From positions 62,001 through 126,000 of the forward strand of contig NZ_FOMO01000006.1 of NCBI RefSeq assembly GCF_900112645.1: a DNA stretch of 64,000 nt. Direction: 5' to 3'. Below the pieces are notes generated by a model that was not told the origin of the DNA, made no database searches, and saw only the letters and a program-made list of their open reading frames with translations. Below are positions 25,952-36,722 of the stretch, in pieces; position 1 is the stretch's first letter; each line of letters begins with the position of its first letter. This DNA comes from Phytopseudomonas straminea. Its GTDB lineage: Bacteria > Pseudomonadota > Gammaproteobacteria > Pseudomonadales > Pseudomonadaceae. Position numbers and translations under genes: made by a program.

Positions 25952-26722
25952 ATGAATTTCAACTGGGACATCTTCTGGCAATACCTGCTGCAACCCAGTG
26001 ATGTGTACCTGCGTGCCTTGTGGATGACCTGCGTCATCGCCGTACTGGCGATGGCGCTGGGCTGCGTGATCGGGTTGCTGACGGCGCTGATGCGCCTGTC
26101 GAGCAACCCGCTCATCCAGGCACCGGCACGCTTCTACGTGTGGCTGATGCGCGGCACGCCGCTGCTGGTGCAGATCGTTTTCCTGTACACGGCGCTGGCG
26201 GCGGGCGGCATCTTCCGCTTCGAGGACCTGGACCTGGGCTGGGTGGTGATACCGGGCAACCTGCAGGCGGCGATCATCGCCCTGGGCCTCAACGAGGGCG
26301 CCTACATGGCGGAGATCATGCGTGCCGGTATAGGCGCCGTGGACAAGGGCCAGTACGAGGCCGGCCGCTCTCTGGGCATGACCTTCGGCAAGCTGATGCG
26401 CCGCATTGTGCTGCCCCAGGCGTTCCGGATCATCGTTCCGCCGCTGGGTAACGAGTTCAACCTGATGCTCAAGAACACCACCCTGGTCAGCGTGATCGGC
26501 GTGCAGGAGCTTCTGCTCAGCACGCAGATGATCACCTCGGCGACCTTCCGGGTGTTCGAGCTGTACCTGGTGGTGGCCATTTACTTCCTGGCGCTGACCA
26601 CCCTGTGGGGCTTCTTCCAGACCTGGCTGGAGCGCCGCTTCGGGCAATCCGACCGGCGCCCGGCCACGGCCTCCAAGCGCATGTTCGGCAGCTACACGGC
26701 AAAACTCTTGAGGGGACGTTGA
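25952..26722 (+). CDS. Polar amino acid ABC importer permease (HisM/GlnP type)
   Basis: This 256-residue inner-membrane permease has five or six transmembrane helices. The conserved loops [18 protein letters not shown] and [20 protein letters not shown] (the EAA loop contacting the ATPase) are typical. Only one permease gene is present, so it presumably forms a homodimer. It starts ten bases after the binding-protein gene. Confidence 0.92.
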   Translation: MNFNWDIFWQYLLQPSDVYLRALWMTCVIAVLAMALGCVIGLLTALMRLSSNPLIQAPARFYVWLMRGTPLLVQIVFLYTALAAGGIFRFEDLDLGWVVIPGNLQAAIIALGLNEGAYMAEIMRAGIGAVDKGQYEAGRSLGMTFGKLMRRIVLPQAFRIIVPPLGNEFNLMLKNTTLVSVIGVQELLLSTQMITSATFRVFELYLVVAIYFLALTTLWGFFQTWLERRFGQSDRRPATASKRMFGSYTAKLLRGR

Positions 26723-26723
26723 G

Positions 26724-27514
<791 letters not shown>

Positions 27515-27521
<7 letters not shown>

Positions 27522-29125
27522 GTTTTTCCGCCCACCGCTATCCCTATGCTTCGCAGCGCCAGAGCGTATTCGCCCGGCGCGGCATGGTGGCGGCTTCGCA
27601 ACCCCTGGCCGCCGAGGCCGGTATCGACATCATGCGCCGCGGTGGCAACGCCATCGACGCCGCCATTGCCACGGCTGCCGCACTGACGGTGGTCGAACCC
27701 ACCGGCTGCGGCATCGGCGGTGACGCCTTCGCGCTGGTCTGGGTCAAGGGCCAGCTGCACGGCCTGGACGCCAGCGGCCACGCGCCAGCGGCCCTGAACA
27801 TCGAGGCGGTCAAGGCCGCCGGCCACAAGGAGATGCCGTTGTACGGCTGGACGCCAGTCACCGTGCCGGGCTGCCCATCGGCCTGGGCCGAACTGTCACG
27901 CCGCTTCGGTCGCCTGCCGTTCGCCGACCTGCTGGCACCTGCAATCAGCCTGGCTGCAGATGGATTCCCGCTGTCGCCAGTGGTCGCCCACCAGTGGCAG
28001 GTGACGCTGGACGAATACACCGCGCGCCGCGAGCCGGCCATGCAGGCCTGGTTCGACACCTTTCTGATCGATGGCCGCGCGCCAAAGGCCGGCGAGCTGT
28101 TCCGTAACCCGGCCCAGGCGCGCACCCTGCAGGCGCTGGCTGACAGCCAGTGCGAGAGCTTCTACCGCGGCGAGCTCGCCGAGACCATCGACCAGGCCTC
28201 GCGCGCCGCCGGCGGCTACCTGCGCAAGGAAGATCTGCAACGCTACAAGCCGCGCTGGGTCGACCCGATCAGCGTCAACTACCGCGGCTATGACGTGTGG
28301 GAAATCCCGCCGAGCGGCCAGGGCCTGGTCGCCCTGATGACCCTGCAGATTCTTCAGGGCTTCGAGTTCGACCATCGTGACAGTCTGCAAACCTGGCACC
28401 GCCAGATCGAGGCGCTGAAGCTGGCCTACGCCGACGGCCTGCATCACATTACCGACCCCGAGCACATGCGCGTCGCCGTAGCTGACCTGCTCAGCCCGGG
28501 CTACACCGAGCGCCGCCGTAAACTGATCGGCGAGCGCGCGATCAAGCCGGAAGCCGGCGACCCGCACGCCAGCGGTACCGTTTACCTGGCTGCCGCCGAT
28601 GGCGAAGGCAACATGATCTCGTTTATCCAGAGCAACTACCACGGCTTCGGCTCCGGCGTAGTGGTGCCGGACACCGGCATCTCCCTGCAGAACCGCGGCC
28701 AGGAATTCAGCCTGGACGCCAATCACGCCAACGCCCTGGTTGCCGGCAAGAAAACCTTCCACACCATCATCCCCGGCTTCCTGACCAAGGACGGCGAAGC
28801 GGTCGCGCCGTTCGGCGTGATGGGCGGCTACATGCAGCCCCAGGGCCATGTGCAGATGGTCATGAACCTGGTCGACTTCGGCCTCAACCCGCAAGCCGCA
28901 CTCGATGCACCGCGCTGGCAGTGGCAGGGCGACAAGAAGGTCGGCATCGAACAGGCGGCCCCGCGTGACGTGGCTGTGGCCCTGGCGCGCATGGGCCACC
29001 AGGTCAACGTGGAATGCGACTCCACCGACTACGGCCGCGGGCAGATCATCGTGCGTGATCCGCAAACCGGCGTGCTGTGCGGCGGCACCGAGCCACGCGC
29101 GGACTCCCATATCGCAGTGTGGTGA
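27515..29125 (+). CDS. Gamma-glutamyltransferase-family protein without signal peptide
   Basis: This is a 536-residue Ntn-hydrolase of the gamma-glutamyltranspeptidase family. In such enzymes self-cleavage before a threonine creates two subunits and frees the nucleophile. Here the candidate is T355 in [10 protein letters not shown], followed by [17 protein letters not shown], as in the YwrD-like subgroup rather than the classical GTTHxS form. The N-terminal [17 protein letters not shown] block is clear. No signal peptide is seen, so it should act in the cytoplasm on gamma-glutamyl compounds brought in by the overlapping ABC importer genes. Confidence 0.9.
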
Positions 29126-29145
29126 CGCCGTTTTCTGAAATACCC

Positions 29146-29174
29146 GGGCCGCCGCAATGGCGGCCCGTTTTTTT
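29146..29174 (+). terminator. Rho-independent terminator of the ABC/gamma-glutamyltransferase operon
   Basis: GGGCCGCC/GGCGGCCC stem with a 5-nt loop, followed by a run of T's, 20 bp after the stop codon. Confidence 0.93.
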
Positions 29175-29285
29175 AGAATCGGTCCACGAGCTGTCGGCTC
29201 GAATTTAGGGCTTTGACGGCGAAGTAGTGGTAGACCGTAGCAGCCTCTCAGGTCTGACTGAAACAACTCGGAGCGCAGGTCCTGT

Positions 29286-30809
29286 TCATAAAGTGCCTAG
29301 TGAGCGCTTTGCCCGCGCGCGCTGCCCCTTGAACAACCTGAACACCACGACGGCCAGCACGCCGACCACCACGGCCGCGGTGCACAGCAAGATCGAGTGG
29401 GTACTGGAGAACGCCGCCTTGGCCGCCGCGATCACCGCACTGCCCTGCTCGGCCGGCAACTCGGCGGCCACCAGGTAACTGTCGCCAATCGAACGCGCAG
29501 CTCGCTGTGCCAATGCTGCCGCCAGCTCTGCGGGCAAAGCGATGGTGTGGCCGTACACGCTGGACATGAATACGCCAAAGAAAGTAATTCCCAGCCCGGT
29601 GCCCAACTCGTAGGCGGTCGCCTCCAAAGCGCCCGCCGCACCACCCTTGCTGGCCTCCACCGCGCCCATGATGGCGATGGATGAAGCGGTCAGGCCGATG
29701 CTCAGCGCCAGCCCCAGCACGGCGAGCACCACCGGCACGCTGACGCCCGGCTCATGCAGATCGGCGAATGCCACGAAACCCAGCGCGCCAGCGGAAACCA
29801 GCAGCGACAGGCTGGCCACGCCGCGCAGGCCGAAGCGGTTGGATAGGTAGCCGGCCAGCGGCCCGCCGACCGCCGCCGCGGCCATGATCGGAATCATGAA
29901 GATGCCGGCCTCAAGCGGCGACTTGTCGAGCACGTACTGCAGCTCCATCGCCAGGGTCAGCTCCACACCGGCCAGGGCACCGATCGCGACCACCGCCATG
30001 ATCAGCCCGGCCAGCAGCACCGGGCGGCCGAACAGCGACAGATCGAGCATCGGCTCGGCCGAGCGCAACTGCTGGCGGGTAAACAGGGTCAGCAACGCCA
30101 GGCCGACGAGCAGCACCAGCAGGGCCACCGGCAGCGGCTGGGTACCGCCGACGCCGGCCTTGAGGGCGTAGACCACGCTGATGATGCCGGCGATCAGGAT
30201 CAGCGCCTGGCCGATGGCCCATTTGCCCGGCGTGGTCTCCTCGACGCGGGGCAGCAGTGCGAAGGCCACCGGAATCACTACCGCCATCACCGGCACGTTG
30301 ATCAGGAACACCGAGCCCCACCAGAAATGCTCGAGCAGCGCACCACCGATCAGCGGGCCGACCGCCGCGCCCGCCGCGCCGACGGTGCCCCACAGGCCGA
30401 GCGCCATGGCCCGTTCGCGCTCATCCTCGAAGGTACGGCGGATGATGCCCAGCACGCAGGGCATGATCATCGATCCGCCGAGGGCTAGCAGTATTCGTGC
30501 GGCGATCAGCAGAGTCGGTGTGGGCGCGAAGGCTGCCAGCGTCGACGCCACGCCGAACACGCCGAGCCCGGCGAGCAGAATGCGCCGGTTGCCCACCCGG
30601 TCGGCCAGTGTGCCCATGGGCACCAACAGGCCGGCCATCAGCAGCGGGTAGATGTCGATGATCCACAGGATCTCCGTGCTCGTGGCGCCGAGCGCCTGGG
30701 TCAGCGACGGCACGGCGATATGCAGGATGGTCATGTCGATGACGATGGGCATGAAGGCCAGCATCACGGCGACGAGAATCAACCAGCGTTTGGGTACGGC
30801 ACGCAACAT
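29286..30809 (-). CDS. MFS drug transporter, DHA2 family (SmvA/QacA-like)
   Basis: The 507-residue protein has about fourteen transmembrane segments, the number that marks the DHA2 family (SmvA, QacA, EmrB). The N-terminus FMPIVIDMTILHIAVPSLTQ has the membrane-embedded Asp conserved in this group, and LADRVGNRRILL is the MFS loop motif. It probably exports cationic biocides or dyes in exchange for protons. It begins two bases after the outer-membrane channel gene, so it appears to be the fourth gene of the RND efflux operon. Confidence 0.88.
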   Translation of the reverse strand: MLRAVPKRWLILVAVMLAFMPIVIDMTILHIAVPSLTQALGATSTEILWIIDIYPLLMAGLLVPMGTLADRVGNRRILLAGLGVFGVASTLAAFAPTPTLLIAARILLALGGSMIMPCVLGIIRRTFEDERERAMALGLWGTVGAAGAAVGPLIGGALLEHFWWGSVFLINVPVMAVVIPVAFALLPRVEETTPGKWAIGQALILIAGIISVVYALKAGVGGTQPLPVALLVLLVGLALLTLFTRQQLRSAEPMLDLSLFGRPVLLAGLIMAVVAIGALAGVELTLAMELQYVLDKSPLEAGIFMIPIMAAAAVGGPLAGYLSNRFGLRGVASLSLLVSAGALGFVAFADLHEPGVSVPVVLAVLGLALSIGLTASSIAIMGAVEASKGGAAGALEATAYELGTGLGITFFGVFMSSVYGHTIALPAELAAALAQRAARSIGDSYLVAAELPAEQGSAVIAAAKAAFSSTHSILLCTAAVVVGVLAVVVFRLFKGQRARAKRSLGTL

Positions 30810-30811
30810 GA

Positions 30812-32266
30812 CTACTGCTCTCGGTGATCGGCGTTGGCCGCGGGGTCGTTCGCGGCGGTGATGATAGTACGTTCACGCAGGCCGCCGCCCAGCGCCTTGT
30901 ACAAGGCCACGCTATTGACCGCTGCGTCGCAGCGCAGCTCCAGCAGGCTATGCTGGGCGGCGTACAACCCACGCTGGGCGTCGAGCAGCTCCAGGCGACC
31001 ATCGACGCCGGCCTGATAGCGCAAGCCGGACAGCGCCACCCGGCGCTGGGCACTGGCCACCACACGGGTTTGCGCCTCGATCTGGCTGTCCAATGTGGCC
31101 GCGCCGGCCAGGGCATCGGCCACTTCGCGGAAGGCGGTCTGGATGGCGCGCTCATACTGAGCCACCGCCTCGGACTTGCGTACCTTGGCCAGGCGCAGTT
31201 CAGCGCGCAGCCGCCCGGCCTGGAACAGCGGCTGGGATAGCTGCGGCGTGAAGCGCCAGACCTGACGGCTCGGGTCGAACAGGCTGCCCAGCGAAGTGCT
31301 GGCATAGCCGAACGAGGCGGTCAGCGATACTTGCGGGAAGAACGCCGCCCGCGCCGCGCCGATATCGGCATTGGCCGCGCTGAGGGTCTGTTCGGCCTGA
31401 CGAATGTCCGGGCGCACCAGCAGCATGTCCGACTGCAGACCGGCCGGCAGCCGCGCCACCAGCGGTTGCCGGGCGAGTTCCCGCGCCGCGGGCAGGTCAG
31501 CCGGCAGCGCTTCACCGACCAGCAACTGCAGGGCATTGCCGGCCTGGACATAGGCCCGCTGGCGCGCCTGCAGATCGGCCTCGGCACTGGCCACCTGACC
31601 TTCGGCCTGGGCGACATCCAGGCCGCTGTTCTGCTTGGCGTCCTGCAGCAGGCGCGCGAGCTTCAGAGACTGCTGCCAGTCCTTGAGGGTGCGCTGCGCC
31701 AGCTGACGCTGCTCGTCGGCCAGTTGGCGAGCGAAGTAGGCGTCGGCCACCGCCCCGATCAGGCTGATCTGCGCGGCATCGCGGCCCTGCTCACTGGCCA
31801 GGTAACGGGCCAGCGCCGCATCTGACAGCGAGCGCACGCGACCGAACAAATCCAGCTCGAAGGCGCTGACGCCGACATTCACGGCGACTTGGTTGCTCAC
31901 CTCGCGTCGCGACTCACCGCTGTTGCCCTGCGCCAGGGCGCGCTCGCGGGTGCGGCTGGCATCCAGGGACACCGACGGCAGACGGGTGGACTGCTGGATG
32001 TTGAACATCGCGCGCGCAGCGTCGACGTTCAATGCCGCCAGACGCAGATCGCGGTTGTGCGCCAGGGCCAGCTCGATCAGGCGCTGCAACTGCGGGTCGG
32101 CGAACATCGTGCGCCAGCCCATTTCGCTGGCTGGCACGGCGGCGCCCTGCAGCGCAGCAGCCTCTGGAAAGCTGACCGGCACCGGTGGCGCCGGGCGCTC
32201 CAGTTCGGGCGTCATGGAACAGGCCGACAAACCGGTGACCAGGGCGACTACCAGAAAACAACGCAT
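30812..32266 (-). CDS. RND efflux outer-membrane channel lipoprotein (NodT/OprM family; AdeC-like position)
   Basis: The product is about 484 residues, a TolC-like outer-membrane factor with a lipoprotein signal (lipobox LSAC) and two repeated outer-membrane-efflux domains, with FNIQQSTRLPSVSLDASRT in the first half and the equivalent IGAARAAFFPQVSLTASFGY in the second. GAGGAG lies 8 nt before the ATG at 32266; another ATG at 32272 overlaps the stop of the RND gene. It completes a tripartite pump from cytoplasmic membrane to exterior. Confidence 0.92.
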   Translation of the reverse strand: MRCFLVVALVTGLSACSMTPELERPAPPVPVSFPEAAALQGAAVPASEMGWRTMFADPQLQRLIELALAHNRDLRLAALNVDAARAMFNIQQSTRLPSVSLDASRTRERALAQGNSGESRREVSNQVAVNVGVSAFELDLFGRVRSLSDAALARYLASEQGRDAAQISLIGAVADAYFARQLADEQRQLAQRTLKDWQQSLKLARLLQDAKQNSGLDVAQAEGQVASAEADLQARQRAYVQAGNALQLLVGEALPADLPAARELARQPLVARLPAGLQSDMLLVRPDIRQAEQTLSAANADIGAARAAFFPQVSLTASFGYASTSLGSLFDPSRQVWRFTPQLSQPLFQAGRLRAELRLAKVRKSEAVAQYERAIQTAFREVADALAGAATLDSQIEAQTRVVASAQRRVALSGLRYQAGVDGRLELLDAQRGLYAAQHSLLELRCDAAVNSVALYKALGGGLRERTIITAANDPAANADHREQ

Positions 32267-32268
32267 GA

Positions 32269-35200
32269 TCATTGCTCCTCACCAGGCTGCGGCACTGCGG
32301 CGGTGCGCTGTGCGCGCCAAGCCTGAAAGCGTTCCTGCAGCCCCATCACGAACACGAAGAACGACGGCACGAAGAACACCGCCAGCAGGGTGCCGCTGAG
32401 CATGCCGCCGAACACGCCGGTGCCGATGGCGTGCTGGGTCTCGGCGCTGGCGCCGGCGGCGAGCATCAACGGCACCACGCCCAGGGTGAAGGCCAGCGAA
32501 GTCATCAGGATCGGCCGCAGGCGCAGGCGTGCGGCGGTCACCGCGGCGTCCACCAGCGAGCGACCTTCGCCGTGCAGCTGGCGGGCGAACTCGACGATCA
32601 GAATGGCGTTCTTCGCCGACAGGCCGATGATGGTGATCATCCCCACCTTGAAGAACACGTCGTTGGGCAGCCCGCGCAGCATCACCGCCGCTACCGCGCC
32701 GAGCAGACCGAGGGGCACCACCAGCATCACCGACAAAGGAATCGACCAGCTCTCGTACAACGCCGCCAGCACCAGGAACACCACCAGCGCCGAGAGCGCC
32801 ATGAGCATCGGTGCCTGGGCCGCCGACTGGCGCTCCTGCAGTGATTGGCCCGTCCAGGCCACCGCATAGCCCTGAGGCAACTGGGCGACCAGGCGCTCCA
32901 TCTCGGCCATTGCCGCGCCGCTGGAAACGCCAGGCGCCGCGCCGCCGGCAATACGCACCGCCGGGAAGCCCTGGAAGCGCATCATCTGCTGCGGCGACTC
33001 GCTCCACACCGGCGTCACCACTTCGCGCAGCGGCACCATGCCGCCGCTGGTGTTGCGCACGCGCAGATTGAGCACATCGTCGAGCTGCATGCGCGCCGGG
33101 GCGTCGGCCTGCAGAATCACCTGCTGCATGCGCCCGGCGTTGGGGAAGTCGTTGACGTACTGCGAGCCCATGGCCGCTGACAGCGTGCTGCTCACCGCCG
33201 CGAACGACAGGCCCATGGCCTCGGCCTTCTGGCGGTCGATGTTCAGGCGAATGCTCTCGCCCGGCGGCAGACCATCGGGATAAACGTCGCTGACCACCTT
33301 GCTCTGTCCGGCCAGCTCCAGCAGCTGCGCCTGGGCCTTGAGCAACTCGGCTTCGCCACGGTTGCCACGATCCTGCAGAAATAGCGTGAAGCCCGACGAG
33401 GTACCTAGCTCGTCGATGGCCGGCGGCATCAGGCTCATCACCGTGCCTTCCACGTTATCGGCCATGGCCTCCTGGGCCAGCGTCGCCTCCTCGGCGGCAG
33501 TGGCGCCGTGGCGCTGATCCCAGTCCTTGAGCATGGTGAAGGCCATGGCTGCGTTGGTGCCGGAACCCGAGAAGCTGAAGCCCTGCACCACCAGGTTGGT
33601 GTCCAGCGCCGGACGTGTGGCCACGTGGGCCTCGAAGCGTTTGACCACATCCAGGGTGCGTTCGCTGGTGGCGCCGGTCGGCAACTGGATGGAGGTCATG
33701 AAATAGCCCTGATCTTCTTCCGGCAGGAACGACGATGGCAACTGCTGACCGGCGACGGCCAGCACGCCGCAGAGCAGCATGAACACCACCATCATCCTTC
33801 CGCTGCGCCCGACCAGCCGGCTGACGCGTCCGGTGTAGCGCTCGGTCAGCCGCTCGAAGCCGCGGTTGAAGGCGCCGAAGAAACCGCGTTTCTCATGGTG
33901 ATCGGCACTCACCGGGCGCAACAGCGTGGCGCACAGCGCCGGCGTCAGGGTCAGGGCCAGGAACGCCGAGAACAGAATCGACACCGCCATCGACAGGGTG
34001 AACTGCTGGTAGATCACCCCCACCGAGCCGCTGGCGAAGGCCATGGGAATGAACACCGCGGTGAGCACCAGGGTGATGCCGATCACCGCGCCGGTGATTT
34101 CCTTCATCGCCTGCAGCGTCGCCTCACGCGGCGACAGACCGCGGGTGACCATCAGGCGCTCGACGTTCTCCACCACCACGATGGCATCGTCGACGATGAT
34201 GCCGATGGCCAGCACCATGCCGAACATGGTCAGCGAGTTGATCGAGAAGCCGGCCAGCAGCATCACCGCGAAGGTGCCGAGCAACGCGATGGGCGCGACG
34301 ATGGCCGGGATCAGCGTGTAACGCATGTTCTGCAGGAACAGGAACATCACCAGAAACACCAGCACCATGGCCTCGAGCAGGGTGTAGATCACCTTCTCGA
34401 TGGAGACCCTGACGAACGGCGCAGTGTCGAACGGCACCGAATAGCTCATGCCGGTGGGCATGCTCGGCGCCAGCTCAGCGAGCCGATCGCGCACAGCCTG
34501 AGCCGTGCGCACGGCGTTGGCACCCGGCGACAGCTGGATCGCCGCGCTGGTCGCCGACACACCGTTCTCGCGGTTGGAAAATCCGTAGGACTGCGCGCCC
34601 AGCTCGACCCGCGCCACGTCGCCGATGGTCACCCGCGAGCCGTCGGCGCTGGCGCGCAACACCACAGCGGCGAATTGCTCGGGCGTTTCCAGCTGGCCTT
34701 CGACGGTCAGCGGCACGGCCAGTCGCTGCCCCGGCAATGCCGGCTCATCACCGAGCCGACCGGGGGCAATCTGCGCGTTCTGCTGCTCGATGGCCTGGGA
34801 CAGATCCCCCATGGTCAGGCCGAAGGCGTTCAGCTTGCTGGGGTCGACCCAGATGCGTAGCGCCTGCTCGGCGCCGAACAGCTGCACGCGGCCGACGCCC
34901 TCGATGCGGCGCAGCTCCGGCACGATATTGCGCGCCAGGTAGTCGCCCAGCATGACCTCGTCGAACTGGCCGTCCGGCGAAGTCATGCCGATCATCATCA
35001 GAAAGCCCGAGGCGGCGGATTCCACCTGCAGGCCGCTCTGGCGCACCACCTGGGGCAAGCGCGACTCGACCGCCTTGATGCGGTTCTGCACGTCCACCTG
35101 GGCCAGTTCGGGATCGGTGCCCGGCTTGAAGGTGGCGGTGATCTGCGCGCTACCCGAGGTGTCCACCGAGGACTCGAAGTACAGCAGGTTCTTGACCCCG

Positions 35201-35409
35201 GACAGCTCGCGTTCGACCAGGCTGACCACCGAATCGTTGAGGGTCTTGGGCGTGGCGCCTGGGTAGGTGGCGTACAGCGCTACCGACGGCGGCGCCACCG
35301 AGGGGTAGCGGGCAATCGGCAGTTGCGGAATGGCGATTGAGCCGAACAGCACGATGAACAGGGCGATCACCCAGGCGAACACCGGACGGTTGATGAAGAA
35401 CTGTGGCAT
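32269..35409 (-). CDS. RND multidrug efflux pump, inner-membrane subunit (AdeB/MexB-like, HAE-1)
   Basis: The product has 1046 residues, the normal length for HAE-1 pumps. It starts MPQFFINRPVFAWVIALFIV and PQLPIARYPSVAPP, as these proteins do. The proton-relay Asp pair is in FGMVLAIGIIVDDAIVVVEN, and the two large periplasmic loops with the duplicated six-helix halves are present. It forms a trimer that captures drugs from periplasm and membrane and passes them to the outer-membrane channel. It lies between the adaptor gene (18-bp gap) and the channel gene, and its operon is divergent from an AdeRS-like system. Confidence 0.95.
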   Translation of the reverse strand: MPQFFINRPVFAWVIALFIVLFGSIAIPQLPIARYPSVAPPSVALYATYPGATPKTLNDSVVSLVERELSGVKNLLYFESSVDTSGSAQITATFKPGTDPELAQVDVQNRIKAVESRLPQVVRQSGLQVESAASGFLMMIGMTSPDGQFDEVMLGDYLARNIVPELRRIEGVGRVQLFGAEQALRIWVDPSKLNAFGLTMGDLSQAIEQQNAQIAPGRLGDEPALPGQRLAVPLTVEGQLETPEQFAAVVLRASADGSRVTIGDVARVELGAQSYGFSNRENGVSATSAAIQLSPGANAVRTAQAVRDRLAELAPSMPTGMSYSVPFDTAPFVRVSIEKVIYTLLEAMVLVFLVMFLFLQNMRYTLIPAIVAPIALLGTFAVMLLAGFSINSLTMFGMVLAIGIIVDDAIVVVENVERLMVTRGLSPREATLQAMKEITGAVIGITLVLTAVFIPMAFASGSVGVIYQQFTLSMAVSILFSAFLALTLTPALCATLLRPVSADHHEKRGFFGAFNRGFERLTERYTGRVSRLVGRSGRMMVVFMLLCGVLAVAGQQLPSSFLPEEDQGYFMTSIQLPTGATSERTLDVVKRFEAHVATRPALDTNLVVQGFSFSGSGTNAAMAFTMLKDWDQRHGATAAEEATLAQEAMADNVEGTVMSLMPPAIDELGTSSGFTLFLQDRGNRGEAELLKAQAQLLELAGQSKVVSDVYPDGLPPGESIRLNIDRQKAEAMGLSFAAVSSTLSAAMGSQYVNDFPNAGRMQQVILQADAPARMQLDDVLNLRVRNTSGGMVPLREVVTPVWSESPQQMMRFQGFPAVRIAGGAAPGVSSGAAMAEMERLVAQLPQGYAVAWTGQSLQERQSAAQAPMLMALSALVVFLVLAALYESWSIPLSVMLVVPLGLLGAVAAVMLRGLPNDVFFKVGMITIIGLSAKNAILIVEFARQLHGEGRSLVDAAVTAARLRLRPILMTSLAFTLGVVPLMLAAGASAETQHAIGTGVFGGMLSGTLLAVFFVPSFFVFVMGLQERFQAWRAQRTAAVPQPGEEQ

Positions 35410-35425
35410 TTGAGTTTTCTCCCGA

Positions 35426-36586
35426 TCAGCGCGCGGACGAGCTGGCCAGCTCGCTCGCGGTGCCGGCTTGCCACAGCCGCGCCTTGACCGGCGCGCCCTC
35501 AGCCAGGCGATCGAGGCCTTCGATCACTACCCGCTGGCCGGCGCTGAGGCCGTTGACGATGCGATAACGACGCCCAACCAGCTCACCAAGCTCGACCGGC
35601 ACGCGCTGCACCTGCTCATCCTCGCCCAGCACCCACACGCTGGCCTGGCCGTCACGGCGCAACACCGCCTGTTGCGGCACACTCAGGGCATCGGTGTGGT
35701 GCGCCCGCGGCACCCGCGCCAGCACGTACATGCCGGGTAGCAGCTGGCGGTTGGGGTTGTCGACCTGTACACGCAGCAACACGTTGCCCGTGCCGGCATC
35801 CACGCTGATGCCAGAAAACAGGATCCTGCCGCTCAGCCCATAGGCCTTGCCGCTGCTGTCGAGGATCTGCACGGGCACGCCGTCGGCGCCAGGGGCCAGC
35901 CGGTTGCCCAGAGCATGGCGCCAGCGTTCCAGACTGGTGGCCGACTCGCGCACGTCGACATACACCTGATCGATCTGCTGCACGGTGGCCATGGGCGTGG
36001 TGTCGGTGGTCGAGACCAGGGCACCTTCGGAGACCTGCGCCTGGTCGACACGACCGGAAATCGGTGCGCTGACGGTGGCGTACTTCAGATCCAGACGCTT
36101 GCGCGCCAGCGTCGCCTCGGCCTGGGCGACGTCGGCGGCGGCCTGCTCGCGCTGGGAGGCGGCGTCATCAAAAGTCTGTTGGCTGACCGCTTCGGCGCTC
36201 ACCAGCGGTTGCAGGCGCTCGACCTGGATGCGCGCGCGGGCCAGCACGGCCTGGGCACGCTTGAGGGCGGCCGTCGCGTTTTGCACCTCGGCCTTGAACG
36301 GCGCGGCATCGATCTCGAACAGCGCAGCGCCAGCCTGGATGTCGGCACCTTGCTCGAACAGCCGGCGCTGCACTATACCGCCGACCTGCGGACGAATCTC
36401 GGCGGTTCTGAACGCCGCGACACGAGCAGGCAAATCCTCGCTGACGTCCAGGGTCTGCGGTGTCAGCGTCATGACCGACACCTGCACGGGTTCCGGCTGT
36501 GCCTCCTGCTGCGGCGAATCGCAACCACTCAGCATCAGGGCGCACAGGCAAAGGCCCATGGCGTACCGCCCTCTTCGACTTCCCAT
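35426..36586 (-). CDS. RND efflux periplasmic adaptor (AdeA-like)
   Basis: This 386-residue membrane-fusion protein is anchored as a lipoprotein (LMLSGCDSP). It has a hairpin flanked by lipoyl-like halves, with VQVSVMTLTPQTLDVSEDLP and then FRTAEIRPQVGGIVQRRLFEQGADIQAG, and the second half LKYATVSAPISGRVDQAQVSEGALV. Several blocks (LPARV.AFRTAEIRPQVGGI, QQIDQVYVDV, PGMYV) closely match AdeA of Acinetobacter as I remember it. The ATG at 36586 has a GAGG site; reading further upstream would cross the divergent promoter. An internal ATG at 36559 is an alternative. Confidence 0.9.
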   Translation of the reverse strand: MGSRRGRYAMGLCLCALMLSGCDSPQQEAQPEPVQVSVMTLTPQTLDVSEDLPARVAAFRTAEIRPQVGGIVQRRLFEQGADIQAGAALFEIDAAPFKAEVQNATAALKRAQAVLARARIQVERLQPLVSAEAVSQQTFDDAASQREQAAADVAQAEATLARKRLDLKYATVSAPISGRVDQAQVSEGALVSTTDTTPMATVQQIDQVYVDVRESATSLERWRHALGNRLAPGADGVPVQILDSSGKAYGLSGRILFSGISVDAGTGNVLLRVQVDNPNRQLLPGMYVLARVPRAHHTDALSVPQQAVLRRDGQASVWVLGEDEQVQRVPVELGELVGRRYRIVNGLSAGQRVVIEGLDRLAEGAPVKARLWQAGTASELASSSAR

Positions 36587-36680
36587 AACCTCACCAACCT
36601 CGCAGATGTTTCGTTGCCTGCGCACCTGGCGCAGCATCAGGAGGCGAGTGTCGGTGCAAACAATCGGGATTGATTCGAGC

Positions 36681-36701
36681 TTTTGTGGAGATAATGTGGA
36701 G
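36681..36701 (+). promoter_or_regulatory. Direct repeat, candidate AdeR-type binding site
   Basis: TTTTGTGGAG (36681-36690) and TAATGTGGAG (36692-36701) are direct repeats separated by one base, so they lie on the same face of the helix. They sit in the 136-bp divergent region between the adaptor gene and the response regulator. The shared TGTGGAG core recalls the AAGTGTGGAG repeat described for AdeR in Acinetobacter (from memory). Binding here could control both directions. Confidence 0.55.
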
Positions 36702-36722
36702 GCAGACGAAAAGGTGAAATTC

